From: Plantago ovata
Taxonomy: Eukaryota; Streptophyta; Magnoliopsida; Lamiales; Plantaginaceae
Direction of reading: 5' to 3'
Assembly: GCA_028274465.1 (NCBI GenBank)
Contig: CM051455.1
Location: 127,879,462 to 127,943,461, forward strand
DNA length: 64,000 nt
Shown here: in pieces, positions 21,894 through 34,080 of the stretch
Numbering within the stretch: position 1 is the first letter of the stretch
How the letters are laid out: the number at the start of each line of letters is the position of its first letter
Program-made: the position numbers and the translations under genes
The notes under the pieces: model-generated
Told to the model about the DNA's origin: nothing
Seen by the model: the letters and a program-made list of their open reading frames with translations, nothing else
Database searches by the model: none

Positions 21894-24290
21894 GTAGTTC
21901 TGCTCTGCTTCATCATGAACTGTAAAGCATGCAGAGCTAGCTAGCTTGTTTCTCTTTTGTATTTTTCATGTTTATGTGCTTATAAGTTATAAAGAAACTT
22001 TTTCATTGTTACTTAATAGCTTCGCGATCTTTCGATTAATTTGAGACATTCAACTAATAATTCAAGAGTAAAGGAGCATATAAATACAATGCTTGTAACT
22101 AGGCTTTTCAATGGGTTGATCCAACCCTAACCCGATTAATACTCGTTCCTCATTTATAAGTGATGGGTACGGGTTGGATTAAAACCCGAACTCATATTAT
22201 ACCCGTAATTATAAGACCCGAACCCTAACCCAACCCGGATAAAATCTTAGACACCGGTGCACCCGTTTCCCGACCCGGCCCATCTGACCGGACTATGGCC
22301 TGACCCGGGCAGAAAAACCGCCCCAACTGGGTTTTTGACATGACCCGCTGTCTGACCCGACCCGACCTGTGTGCACATGACCCATTCTTCTTCACCATGA
22401 CCAAATTTCAAAATGTCATTACGACTTCATTTCTTAACGTAATTGCATGATTCTAACGGCATTGGATTCGTATTGACGTCTTCTGCATGTTTCAACTTAC
22501 CGTTTGAAGTTTCATCGCCTTTTTGAGAATCCGCCATTGATGACTTGAAACTTTTCGAAAGCTCTATACAACTCCGTTTCTCAACCAAATTCAACGATTC
22601 TTTCGTTATTGAGTCCATCTTGACCTCCTCTATCACCTTTGGGCAACAAACCATCAATTTAGAACGAAAATTCAAATTCAAGTTCAATTTGGACCTAGTT
22701 ACTAGCAGATGAATAGATGAGGCAGATTATATATATACATTCATAAAAGCATAAGACACATTAGGAGAGCACTTCTTGAAAATTAAAGATCTAGTTACTA
22801 TTATCAGCAAGAACTAGGTTAAACTGCTACTGAAATACATTATCCATTGACATATCTTGAGGAATTAATTCAGGGGAACAGAACGTATGAGTATAAAACA
22901 GAATGAGATATAAGCTAGACAAATCTTCTTCTTAGATCTTCAGAATAACACCTGGTTCATTCCGAATACCACCGCTAGTTAGTCCTGGATGATCAAATGG
23001 TTAGAGCTACTTTTTCTTGCCTGCTACTATATGTTATGAACATAGTTACTATCAGATGAGGCAGATCTATATACTACATTCAGCAAAGCAAGAGACAAAT
23101 TCATAAAAAGATCTAGTTAATTCTTTGTCAGTAGATGGGTTCTATTAACAGCAAGAGCTAGCTTAAACTACAAAGTTGCATTTTCAATAAAATATCCAAT
23201 TTTTCATATCACCATAAGAACTAGCTAATATAGCTTAAACTGCCAGTGAAACTCTATTGCTACCTAATAAGTTGCAAAACTGTCAACAAAGGTCAAAACT
23301 TTCTTCACTATCTTTACTCATTTGTCAAAAATTAAGCATGGAAATATATATTCTCAAAAAGATCAAATATCTCACCAACGAAGCTGCTAGTGAAATACTA
23401 CTACACTCATTTGTCAAAAAGGTGAAAACTTTCTTCATATCTTTACTCATTTGTCACTAACACAGAGATAGATAAGCTAATGTTAAACATGGAAATCGAA
23501 GGTGGCAAGTTTTAACTGTAAAGGAGTAAACATGGATACCTGAAACTGGAAATGAAAGGATGGAGAAGAAGACTTGAGCAAACCAAGCAGAGCACCAATT
23601 CCCATCTTTTTTTTGCCCCAGTGTTTGCTCAACACTTAAATAAATAAGAGCAGGAAATAGTATTGAAGCAACACTTAGTAATTAATTGTTGACTCAACAG
23701 TTATACCATAAATGTCTTAGTCAAGAGTTATCAAAACACCTGAACTTTCAAGCTGGTTACTTAGACTTAAAGACCCTTTCCTAGAATTATGCTTCATCGT
23801 CCTCCAGTCCTTCTATGAGTCTAGTTTCAAGCCGAATTTGAATAAACTTATCTTTGACATCTATTTTCTTCCAATCTTCATTGATGCTTTAGACATTCCC
23901 AGACTAAGATCAACATAGACAACTGTAACCGTGGAAATAATAAAATCACTCAACCAAGGTAAAATCCAATAATATATTAGTGCATGAAACAATGTTGATA
24001 CAACAGTTAACTCAACCTTTCATAGTCAACATACGTCAGAGCACCTGCACTTTCAAAAAGTTAAATAAGTAAGCTTCTCGTTCATTTTTGGTACCTGTAA
24101 AATGTACGTAATTAACCATACATATAATAATATCAATAAACTAAAGTAATTAAATATTAATCAACCATCATGCCCATATATATAGTATCTAGTAATAAAT
24201 ATTTATTCAATACATGTCGCAATTATTAAACTCGGGATATAAGTAGAGTGCTATCATCAATGGAAATTGACTTGAATTTATATCAATCAA
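21894..24290. other. Intergenic with a CCCGA-rich repeat
   Basis: About 22120-22385 is rich in ACCCGA/GACCCG words, a common non-coding repeat type in plant genomes. A minus-strand ORF at 22427-22687 (86 codons) has no recognisable domain. Similar short segments recur within the stretch: CTACTATC/TTAGATGAGGCAGAT near 22705 and 23055, and CTTTACTCATTTGTCA near 23312 and 23443. No gene is supported. Confidence 0.5.
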
Positions 24291-26222
24291 TTAATCTTGT
24301 ATCTTGCTGCTCTCCAGATTGGGTTTTCCCAGACGGAAATTGCTCAGGTGTGTCTCAGCGTATTCCATAAATTTCATTGGACGGTAAAGTGCTCGGCCAT
24401 CCCGTTCAACTAGTGGAGCAGCCGGACTGACAATAGCATCCGGTGCAGCACCATTTAAAATCACCACGGAAATCCTAACCTCCGCGTTCACCATCGCTCT
24501 GTGCATCACACTCTTGTACCTCCCATTGCTAAATATCTATTCACGAAAAATGTAAGAGTATATTGAATCTAAATTAATTGAAAAGAACCTGTAACATTGT
24601 TTAAGTGAACTTAAGTTTCAAGTGACATATTTTAGTAGCTCTTATATGAAATTGATTACCTCAAGGTGATCAGCAATGTTAACCAGGATAGCATTTTGAG
24701 GTGAATCATCAGTTTGGATCCACTCCCCATTGTGCTGAATTTGCAGTCCAGCAACTCCATTATTAAGCAAGAATGTCAGTAGGCCAAAATCAGTGTGTGC
24801 TGGGAGACCAATAGCCTGATCGAGCTTAGGGCAAGGTGGATATAGTAATTTGAACCATACAATTGGTAACATGAATCCAGCTTCAATGCTTCATCCATGT
24901 ATCCTTCTTCCAATCCAAGATTCTCAGAGATCGCATGGAGTAAGTTTCTCAAAACCGGTCGAGTCTTTTCAGCATACTCAGAAACAATATTCCTGCTCAA
25001 CAAGTAATCATATAAGATGTTCACTTGGACAACTTTAGATACTTTTTACCCATTGTTGAAGCAAACATGATTCAATATGTGTGGAAAATGTTAATCGTAA
25101 GAGTTGTACCTTAAAATTTGAGGTTTATCAGGACAATAAAACTCAGGGTGTACATAGCACCTAATATAGTCCCTCGATAAGTCAACTTTGTAGTTAGGAG
25201 TGTTGAACACAACGGCTACACTCCCGGATTGTATAGGATCCCACGCTTTCTTAGGCTCATACTTGCGTTTCTCCTCCTTTGGTAGCTCGAAATACTCTAA
25301 GCTCGTATCCACTATGCTCTTTAACAAAGTCTCAGGGATCCCATGGTTCACTAGCTGTAAGAGCAAAGAGAAACTGTTAAATACATTTTGCCACATAAAA
25401 GTCTTATATATTTAAATAAATGAAAAATTGCATTTGGAATAATTCATTATGTTATTTTTCCGTTTGCACACCAAAGGTAAGTGGAATTTAATAATTTATA
25501 GAAGTATAATGTATACACTAGTTTTTCTAGGTGACCACCTACGTCTATTCTTGATTTAATAATAAAAAGACTGTGCCATACTAAACTAATTTAAACTGAG
25601 TTGAAATGCAACCGCACTCAACTAAACTTATTTGTTGAATAAAAAACAATGAATCAAATGTGAGTTCAACTACATTTAATGAATCTAAATTAAATCGAAC
25701 TGATTTAATGAACCGATCTAGATTTTTTTCAGATGAAAACAAAAATAGATCTAAATGTTAAACCGTGATGATGATGTATAATAGATGGTGAATAAAAGTT
25801 ATCAAAAAGAGTTCATATACTTTTGGATGTATAATAGATGGTGAATAAAAGTTATCAAAAAGAGTTCATATACTTTTGGATTGATAAGTTTCTAACTAAC
25901 AGATCGATTGTCCAAAAGTGTAAAATGTAAACTTTTACTTTGAACAAGGTATAAGTTGTTGTACATCAGTACATACCACAAAGAAGCCCCACTCTTCACA
26001 TGCATTTGCTAGGTCATGGAGAACTATGGAACGTTGTTCAGGAGTTCCCGTGGTGAGAAGGGAATAATCGATGATAGGGACAAAATCGGGGTTAGTGGCG
26101 TTGGAATCGGTAGCAAACTTGAATTGAGAAGGGACAGAGTCTAGAGTTTTAGACTCAGCCAACACTTTGAAAACATTTGAATCTGGGGTATTAACGGCCT
26201 TGGATGTGGTTGTTGTTGCCAT
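24291..26222 (-). CDS. 2-oxoglutarate/Fe(II)-dependent dioxygenase (DOXC type), four exons, one apparent frameshift
   Basis: Exons on the minus strand: 26222-25977, 25354-25110, 24992-24660 and 24536-24291, all with GT-AG borders, giving about 355 residues after a frame correction. Exon 1 has the DIOX_N start (VPIIDYSLL) and EWGFFV; exon 2 continues LVNHGIPE. Exon 3 has LLRNLLHAISENLGLEEGY-type text, YPPCP and the iron motif HTD (GLPAHTDFGLLTFL). Exon 4 has the distal His (SVMHRAMV) and the 2-oxoglutarate RxS (RIS). Between NYY and PPCP an extra two bases in a TATAT run (24841-24845) break the frame, so this is a young pseudogene or an assembly error. Substrate unknown; such enzymes oxidise hormones and specialised metabolites. 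Confidence 0.88.
25773..25878. repeat. 53-bp tandem duplication in intron 1 of the dioxygenase
   Basis: Units 25773-25825 and 25826-25878 are essentially identical, so the duplication is recent. Confidence 0.92.
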
Positions 26223-26288
26223 TTTCTTTTACCGATTAGTGAACAATGATGAATTCTTGGTGTAGGAAAGCTATATAGTATGTGAATG

Positions 26289-27012
26289 GTGTATATATAT
26301 AAGTGAGGGATATCAAAGAAGATATATAATTAAAGTGAAAAGCGTATATAGATGATTGTAACCATTACCCCCACAATCCAGAAATCAAAGATGGGAAAGT
26401 ATGATTGTGGTAGCAATAAATTGCAAACTCGTATATAGATTTTAATTATAATTCCCAAAATCCAAAAATGAAAATAAATAAAAAGAGGAAAAAAAATATC
26501 ATTGTGCTAACAATAATGGGCGAACACGTATATAGTCAAAACTATTATTTCCAAAATACTAAAAAGAAAAGATAAGGAAAAATATCATTATGTTAAGTGC
26601 TCCTTAGTTCCCTTCTTCATTTTCTTAACAATGATAAAACATTTATTTAAGAAAACTGGTATGTAAATTGGTGTACGTATATAAAGATATTAAAGCAGAT
26701 ATATAATTAAACTGCCAACGCGCGTATATACTTTATGTAATCCCACACCACAATCTAGAAAACAAAGAAGGGAAAGTATGATTGTGGTCCTACAGTAGCA
26801 AATTGCAAATGCGTATATATATGAATTTTAACTATAATATAATTCTCAAAATCTAAAAAGAAAAAAATAAAAAGAGGAAAAAATGTCACAGTGCTACTAA
26901 TTATAATGGGCAAACGCTTATATATAGTCAATAACTATTATTCCCAAAATACTTTTAAAAAAATAATAATAAAAAGGAAAAATATCATTATGGTAAACAC
27001 TCCATAGTTCCC
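26289..27012. repeat. Duplicated upstream region of the dioxygenase
   Basis: Two diverged units, about 26289-26612 and 26671-27012, share the same order of motifs: ATATATAATTAAA, GGGAAAGTATGATTGTGGT, TTGCAAA.GCGTATATA, AAAAAGAGGAAAAAA, ATAATGGGC.AAC and TCC.TAGTTCCC. They lie directly upstream of the minus-strand start at 26222, so the promoter-distal region is doubled. Any regulatory role is inference. Confidence 0.82.
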
Positions 27013-28234
27013 ATATAAAGTTCATGATTTATTTTTATTAATTTATATTTCACTTTAGTCAATCTCATATCACTTACTCATTGTCTCAATATCTCTTATT
27101 CTATAAATATTTTCACACTTCCTAGCTTAAGGCGTAAAGTCTACTAAGTAGAAACAAAACCTACGTTTGATCTTTCACAAGTGAAATCTCAAAGCAAACT
27201 ACGAAGTATATTTAGATTACAAGTAATTGCAACCTATTTTAGCTAATCCTAAAAACAATCCAATATTAGTGAGGATCCGACATTGAAGTTGTGACTAGTA
27301 TATAAGACAAGAGTTTACAATTCGGATAACGTATGAGATGAGTCCAAATTAAAGCCTTTATGATTGTGTTGTGTGAATAGACTTAGAACATGTTGCAAAC
27401 TCTTCCAGGAAATCTATCTTCTTTCTTTCTTGTACATCAAGTCTAAGGACTCTAGCTAAGACAACTAGGTCACATGTCCTTATAGATCATCCGTTTATAA
27501 ACTTCTTCATGTCCAAGTAATTCATTCTTCTACTCAATTAGGGTCTTCAATGTTAAGCACTTGGCCGCCTTTAAATTCCTCATCGAGACTGGTAGTTGTA
27601 TTCTTCCGACTATCATTATTTCCTTGCATCCGAACCCAATTAAGGGAAAGAATCAACGAATCTTCTCTTCGGCCGGGGAAGATTAAATGATCAGCACTTG
27701 AAAGAATCACTTTTCCACCAAGGAGCCGAAAGTCTGTGCACTAAAGAGGGTCAGATAATTCAAAATAAACACAAAAGGAAAAGTGGGGATGTATCAAAGT
27801 TCTGATCTGGAGCTTTGAGCTCTAGAATCTGAACTTCAGAGTGATAGAAAACGCAGAAGCATAAAAGATAAAGACAACTCTAACACCGTAGAATTGCAAG
27901 AGATAAGCTACTAGAATCCACTAGTACATGGCAAATAAGCCATTAAACGAAGCAAAGCTTCAAAATGTCACAAGGCAAGACAACACAGTCTGGTTTTCTG
28001 ATAAACTGGAATAATAATAAAACCTAACAAACGACTCTTTAAATATAATCGAAACCCTAACAAGTTAGGCTAAAAGCCCAACTAAACAAAAGACTAACAT
28101 AAAACAATAATAACTAAGCCCAACGGGTTTTACTATTCATGTATTCCATCACAGAGATCCCATTTTGGAGCTCCAAAAGCAATGGAATTCAATTATGGAG
28201 TTGGAGCTTAGTTCTTCAGTGAACATGAATCAAT
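27013..28234. other. Intergenic with dispersed repeat fragments
   Basis: 27300-27470 resembles 17790-17990. 27770-28130 reads like a decayed LTR or its flanks (CTCTTTAAATATAATCGAAACC). No intact gene. Confidence 0.45.
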
Positions 28235-29274
28235 TTGTCTTCTCTCAAGTTGGATAGATTGCCTGACAATTCTATTCGCGGGAAGGTGGTGGATCCTGAG
28301 CGTTTCATGACTGATTTGGCGAGTATGAATATTACAAGTCATGATGATGATGAAGTTTCTGATTTGGCGAGTATGAATATTACAAATCATGATGATCAAT
28401 TTTCAGATTTTACTAAGGCTAGATTGATACTCAAGTTTGTGACGCAGACGCTTCCTAACGAACCAGTCGGTTGGACTGCCTCCGCTAGGTTGGAGGAGCG
28501 GCAAGGGAAGATGCATGCTGCCCAGCAGATAATCCAAAACGGCTATCAGGAATGTCCTGATAGTGAGGACGTGTGGTTAGAGGCCTGTCGGTTGGCACAG
28601 GATAAACTAGCCGTTGCAGTAAGGGGTGTCAAGGCTATTCCGAATAATATTCATATGTGGCTCACATTAGCTCAATTAGAGGAAGAAGTGCATGGCCTAA
28701 GCGGAGCTCGCTCGGTTCTGATCATGGCTAGACAGAAAAATCCCCGCACACCTGAACTTTGGCTTGCAGCTGTTCGAGCTGAGGCACGTCATGGTGACAG
28801 AAAGGAGGCTAATATTTTGATGGCTAAGGCATTGATGGAATGTCCCAAGAGTGGCATGCTTTGGGCTGCTACAATCGATATGGTTCCGAGGTCTCAGAAA
28901 ATAACGAAATGCAAGGAAGCATACGAAAGATGCGGAGATGATCCTTATGTCTATGTAGCTTTGGGAAAGGGTTTGTGGAATGTTGGGAAGGTTGATAACG
29001 CTAGGAGTTGGTTCAGCAGGGCGGTTATGCTTGCTCCATATGTTGGGGATTTTTGGGCATTGTTGTACAAATTTGAACTCCAGCACATGGTACTGAGGAT
29101 TCTCAGAAGGCTGTGTTGACCAGATGTGTTGCTGCACAACCGAAGGACGGTGAGAAGTGGTGGGCCGTATCCAAGGCTGTGGAGAATTCAGGTCAGCCGA
29201 CGGAAGTCATCCTGAAGAAGGTGGTTGTTGCAATTGGAGAAGAAGAGCATCCGGCTCAGAATGGGAACAATTAA
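28235..29274 (+). pseudogene. PRP6-like splicing-factor gene copy, intronless, 5'-truncated and internally deleted
   Basis: The reading starts in mid-protein with SLKLDRLPDN (TTG, no ATG at this point) and continues VVDPERFMTDLASM, KARLILKFVTQTLP and GWTASARLEERQGK, matching the middle of PRP6/STA1, the U5 snRNP HAT-repeat protein. After RGVKAIP it jumps to C-terminal HAT repeats (GARSVLIMARQKNP, ELWLAAVRAEARHGD, ILMAKALMECP, GDFWALLYKFELQH). Several hundred residues between are missing. Two extra bases at 29087-29088 shift the frame; the true ending (AVLTRCVAAQPKDGEKWWA ... VVVAIGEEE) reads on to a TAA at 29272. DLASMNIT is tandemly duplicated near the start. No introns are seen, which suits a retrocopy; no poly-A tract was found. 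Confidence 0.85.
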
Positions 29275-30748
29275 TTCTTTCATTGATAGTTCTGACTCTC
29301 ATCAGTACGTAATTTGATTCGCGTTTGTTTCATTTCCTGTTTTGATTTCCTGCTTGGATCTTTTCTATTGTTCTTTCTTATATTCAATTAATGTTTTGTT
29401 ATTTGTGTTTGTGGTTTTCATTTTCTTGCTGACAGATAGTACCGTTGTTATTTTCATCAGTGTTGCCTCTTTGATCGTTGTTAGAACGTACAATTGTGTG
29501 GATGAGCTGAAAGATATGTCTCCTGGCCGGTTCCTAAGGAGAAATAATGCATAAAGTTAGTCTTAGATGCTTTGGGTATTACAGACGATGCATGACTTAA
29601 GACGATTCAACATTCCTGTAGGAAGTTTCGAGAATTATCTTTCTCCTAAAACTTATACTAATATTCTTTAGAACACACTTTATAAAATTGCTAATGATTA
29701 TGACTGAGTTGCCGGTTAAGTAACTGAAACTGGAGTTTTTAGTATCATGTCTTGCACTTATATGTTACAGTGCCATAGCTAAAGGCTGGACTCAATGATT
29801 CTGTAAATAGCAGTTTTATGTATATTCTGTTGAACATTTGGTCTGGAAGTAGTTCCATGTTCCAGTAAAAGAATCATGTGCTAATGTGAATGTTAACCTG
29901 TTGGAGATTTCTGATTGAGTCCGACAGAATCAACTGACAGCTACAAATAGGTTCTCCTTCTACGTTATCTTGTTCGTATTGTCAAACAGTCCTCTTTTCA
30001 CTTTTGTACTTTTAAACCCTTGAATAACTGCACTATAAAATTCATCAAGGCAGAGATTTGACTCTTCAGCTGATTCTGTACTTATGTGCAGGGAAGAAAC
30101 GTCTATAGTGCATTTCTTAATTGCATCTTCATTTTGTTATTCTTTAATTATTCGAATGTGCTCTCCCAGTCTTTATGCTACTTATGTTCACTTGATTCTG
30201 CACGGAGGAAATAGCCGGAGTGTGTTATAAGATTACATCTTTGTTTTGTCATGCTTTAATTATCTGAATGTGAAATCCAGGTCTTTATGCTAGTTCATTC
30301 GCATGTTCAGTATGTAATAGGGGTAGTGAAAATGCATCATTCGTTTTTGTTTTTTTGCAATGGTAATTCAGATTCTCAGATAATTAAGATGGAACAAACA
30401 TAATTGTAGTACTGTACCCAGATTTGTTGTCTGTACTTTTTTTTTTTTCTTCCTTTCTTTCTTTCTTTCACATGTTAACTTTTGTATTGGACATTGTGCT
30501 TCTTTTTATTGTTCTAATGTCTCACTTGTGCTAAGTGGGAAAAATGTTGGCGGTAAAGATGTTAGAAATTACTCTATATTACACCCCCTTCTGAAAACTT
30601 GAGGCCCCTTGTGATGCTTTCTCCCCTATTCAATCAATTTTCTCATGGAAAATGTTGGGCATATAGGAATACTAGTTGGATTTTGGTATCCGTACGTGTT
30701 GCTTCTCCCCCGTCTTGATTTACTGGAGTTTGACAGATCCTTCCCTGT
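29275..30748. other. Intergenic, no gene seen
   Basis: T-rich non-coding sequence. A pyrimidine microsatellite with CTTT repeats sits at about 30438-30470. Confidence 0.55.
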
Positions 30749-30761
30749 GTGCTATTGCAGT

Positions 30762-30873
30762 TTCAAGAGCTTCTAATTTCTGACTTACTAACTTCAGCTA
30801 ACTGGAACCCTTTTGAGTCTGAAAGATCTGTGGCACCTAATGTTGTAAATGCTGAAAAGCTTGTTGGAGGTCA
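30762..30873 (+). other. Exon-like open segment, family not recognised
   Basis: After an acceptor-like TATTGCAG, about 37 codons stay open (FQELLISDLLTSANWNPFE..., ending NAEKLVGGQ) and end at CAA|GTATGT, a plausible donor. The composition is protein-like, but I do not recognise it and no neighbouring exon was found. A TIR element begins immediately after, so a gene may have been disrupted here. Confidence 0.25.
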
Positions 30874-30876
30874 AGT

Positions 30877-31651
30877 ATGTTATTTAAATTGCACCAAACC
30901 CCCAATTAATATTAAACGTTACGCTACACACCTTCCGTCAGTCAAACATTAACACCGTTAAACTAAAACCGGAAAAGACCAAAATAACCCCAACTATTAG
31001 TATGTAAGTTAAAGTTTCTTCATCAATCTCAAAAGTCAAAACTGACGATCAAATCAAACAGAGCCGGCAAATCTTCTTAACATATTATTATGATGATGTT
31101 TGTCTTCAATTTTACTTCTAACAGATGAATTCAGGTGAATGGAGTCAGATAACTGTGTGTATGTGGGTAAATGGAAAAATACATTGGTGCCCAAAACTAA
31201 GCTACATAGGAGGCAGCAAGTAGAGCAAGCATGTATATGAAGGAGTTGACAAAGATGAACTGTGTGTCTTTGATTTCTATCACTGGCATAAGGAAGTTAC
31301 AGGCAACGATGCGACACATCTTGACGGAATTGGTAAATGATTTTCAAAAAAAAAGAAAAGGAAAAGAGAATAGCAGGTATCGAACACAGATTCAGGTATC
31401 GAACACAGATTCCTTAGTTAGTTATCCTAGCTCAAGGCCACTAGACCACACATACCAATTGATTAAGTTGTGCAAGTATAAAATTTATATCCCAAGCCCT
31501 AATGATGTATGATTTCTGGACCTAGCCTAAATTTTCCAACACCAGACGCAATAAACGATGCGTGAAGTACACTCGCCGTTAGTTTGGACGGTGGGGGTAT
31601 GGCGCAACGTTTAATATTAATTGGGGTTTGGCACAATTTAAATAATTGAGG
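30877..31651. mobile_element. TIR element (MITE-like), about 775 bp
   Basis: Left end TTATTTAAATTGCACCAAAC and right end GTTTGGCACAATTTAAATAA are inverted, and the match continues inward over about 40 bp through CCCCAATTAATATTAAACGTT. No transposase is encoded. A tRNA-like relic and a 19-bp tandem repeat lie inside (31374-31450). The target duplication is unclear. Confidence 0.75.
31374..31450 (-). repeat. tRNA-derived (SINE-like) relic with a 19-bp tandem duplication
   Basis: On the minus strand GGTCTAGTGGCC resembles a pol III A box and TGTGTTCGATACC a B box. The B-box part is doubled with a 19-bp period (31374 and 31393). Confidence 0.4.
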
Positions 31652-34080
31652 GGTTTCGCGCTACTAAATGATAATTGAGGGGGGTTTTAGGCTGTTTACT
31701 CCCTGTGATTGTGAGATCTTTTAGTCATAGTCTTCTGGTAGAAAATAGATGCTTAGCATCCTTGCTTCAAGTGATTTGTATAGCCAACCTTGTTAAAAGT
31801 GTGCCGGCCACTGACAAAACATGGAGAAGAAGTTGGTTTGGACCAAAAATCTCACTTTGGTTCCACTTGTGTGTAGTTGGCAGACTATGTAAACTCTTGA
31901 TTCTCATGGGTTCCTACTTCCTACGACCCCATGAATTAGGGGCAATGTTGCATGGTTTGTTACTAGTACGTATAAGATATACTTGTGAACTATACAAATT
32001 TCTCGGAATTAATATATCTATAGTAGCTTCGCGATATGCTTCATAAACCAAATTGAAAATGGATTCTAATTTCTACACAACTTAATTAATTACTATTGCT
32101 GCGGAAGTGAATGGATTCTTACTGCTAATGAGTAACCTAGGGCAATAGGCATCGCATTATGTTGGGTATAAATCAATGTAAATTATGCTTTAGGCTTGAG
32201 GTAAATCCCAATGTGAAACTTTTGCAGCAGAGTTGCTAAAACCAAGTCCAACACTTGTCGTAAATGTGATTCCTGAACATCAACTTCTATTAGCACCAAA
32301 TCGGATCGACTCAAAATCTAGTATTTCTAGTCCACTGCAATCTTATTAAAAATCAAAAAATCTCTCCAGCTAAAAATCCCAAGCTTAGCAATCTCATATT
32401 TTTAGAAGTATGTTAAAAAGCCCCCCTAAAGTTTGCATTCTTGTGTGATTTGCTCCATAAACTTTACTCGGTTGCGACTTACCCCCTGAACTTTTATATG
32501 GGTTGCGATGTGGCCCCTGAAGTATATATTTTTGTGCGTTTTGCCTTCTTCATTGAAAAGTGTGGAACACGCAGAGTGATGTAATTTTAGAGGGCACATC
32601 GCAACTATCAAGTTACTCGGACATGCCTATTGGGCCTCGGCACATGCCCAATTCAAGATCTGATGGATCAAGCACATTAAAAACTCATAACCTAATTTGA
32701 CTAATGTAATACTATCTCATCCTATCATCCAGACACTTAGCTGTCATCGTAGATTTCTGAGGACATGAGTAAATGGTCGACATGTTTCGAGCAGAGGCCA
32801 GGCTTAGACAAGTAATCATTTATTTATTAGACAAGTCCAAATCCATTTCAGAAACGCACCCCATATATTGTTCATGAACATGTATAAGAATTCTGGTTTG
32901 ATTTGGTTGAACCCAATTTGGATGAGTACCCATTGCTATGATTACCAATATTGCTATGTGCATGTGTTGGGGTTCTTCTATATACACATAGAAAGAGGAG
33001 AGGATGCTAAGTCGGGCATGCAATTATAAAAGTGAAAAACATCTGGGGTGTGCATACGTCTTTAATTATGATATGTTATGGTTACAAAGTTACTCGAACT
33101 CTATGATAGTCTTTCTTCTTTTATTCTTTAACCCTTGTTTTCCAGATAAAGCTATATTTGAAAAGGATGGAGGGAAAGGTTTTGCTGCACTTTTTCAATC
33201 ACTAACAATACATGTGTTTTCTAATCCCCGGAATACCAATTTATAATCAACTTAGTTTAAAATTTCAATGCAACCAAATGAAAATATCGAAATGTCTTGT
33301 CTTTAGATAATGAAAATGAAATATATATGAGATCTAAAATCATTTTATTTTAACTTTCTGGCTTTCATAAGTTTTCATTTTGCTTCTGAAAAATAACGAA
33401 ACAACTTGTAGAATCTCAAATGTATTTCCAAATTGAAAATCCCATACATGAAAACTGTTATAAATATGATGAATGTCATGAGTTCATGACTCTTATTATA
33501 CTCCATTTATGTACTTTAGTTATTGTTATCATTATGTATAGTGGGAATTACAAACTCACTTAGTTATGGAGAGATCCCTATAAATAGGGCTTCAACTTGT
33601 ACCTTGGAACAATCTTGATAATATAATGACATTCTTCCTCTCTTCTATAATTGAAGTCTTTTATTTTATGAAAAAAACTAAATTATTGGACAACTTGAGA
33701 AAAATGAACGTGTTACGGTAAACGTTTACTTAATTAATAGTTGATCAAATGTTCGGTTTGAATAATTTTCGAGGTCCACTTTAGAAATATGATAATGTCA
33801 TCTCAAACCAAAAGATAAAGAAAGAGAAGACATGATAGATGGGATGCATAAGCCGCTCGGGTGAGCATCATGGCGTGAATTGCTTTTGTCTCACAACAAC
33901 ACAAGAAAAGTGCGAAAGAAATAATAATTACGAGTTTACAACATGTACTGTATGGTGACTTTTTTAGGACAGTGAACGTGCAAAGTGCACCCAACAATAC
34001 CATCATAGTAGAGCTAGTCGCACAACTTTAACAGTCTGTTTGGCTTTAAACTGGCTTGTGGTATTTTGTTATTTTGGTAA
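31652..34080. other. Intergenic, no gene seen
   Basis: Contains a common CCCCTGAA/AAAGTTT-type repeat at 32410-32630 and a decayed LTR-like stretch with a TATA box (CTATAAATAGGGC) at 33500-33660. Short ORFs here have no domain. Confidence 0.5.

Noticed and set aside
22427..22687. 86-codon minus-strand ORF
   Set aside because: No recognisable domain, no clear splice partners and overlap with repeat-rich DNA; kept only as a remark in the intergenic entry.
29342..29554. Hydrophobic 70-codon ORF downstream of the PRP6-like copy
   Set aside because: T-rich DNA encodes Phe/Val/Ile by chance; no ATG context or homology seen.
31675..32046. 123-codon ORF
   Set aside because: No motif, no upstream signals, and it begins at the edge of repeat sequence.
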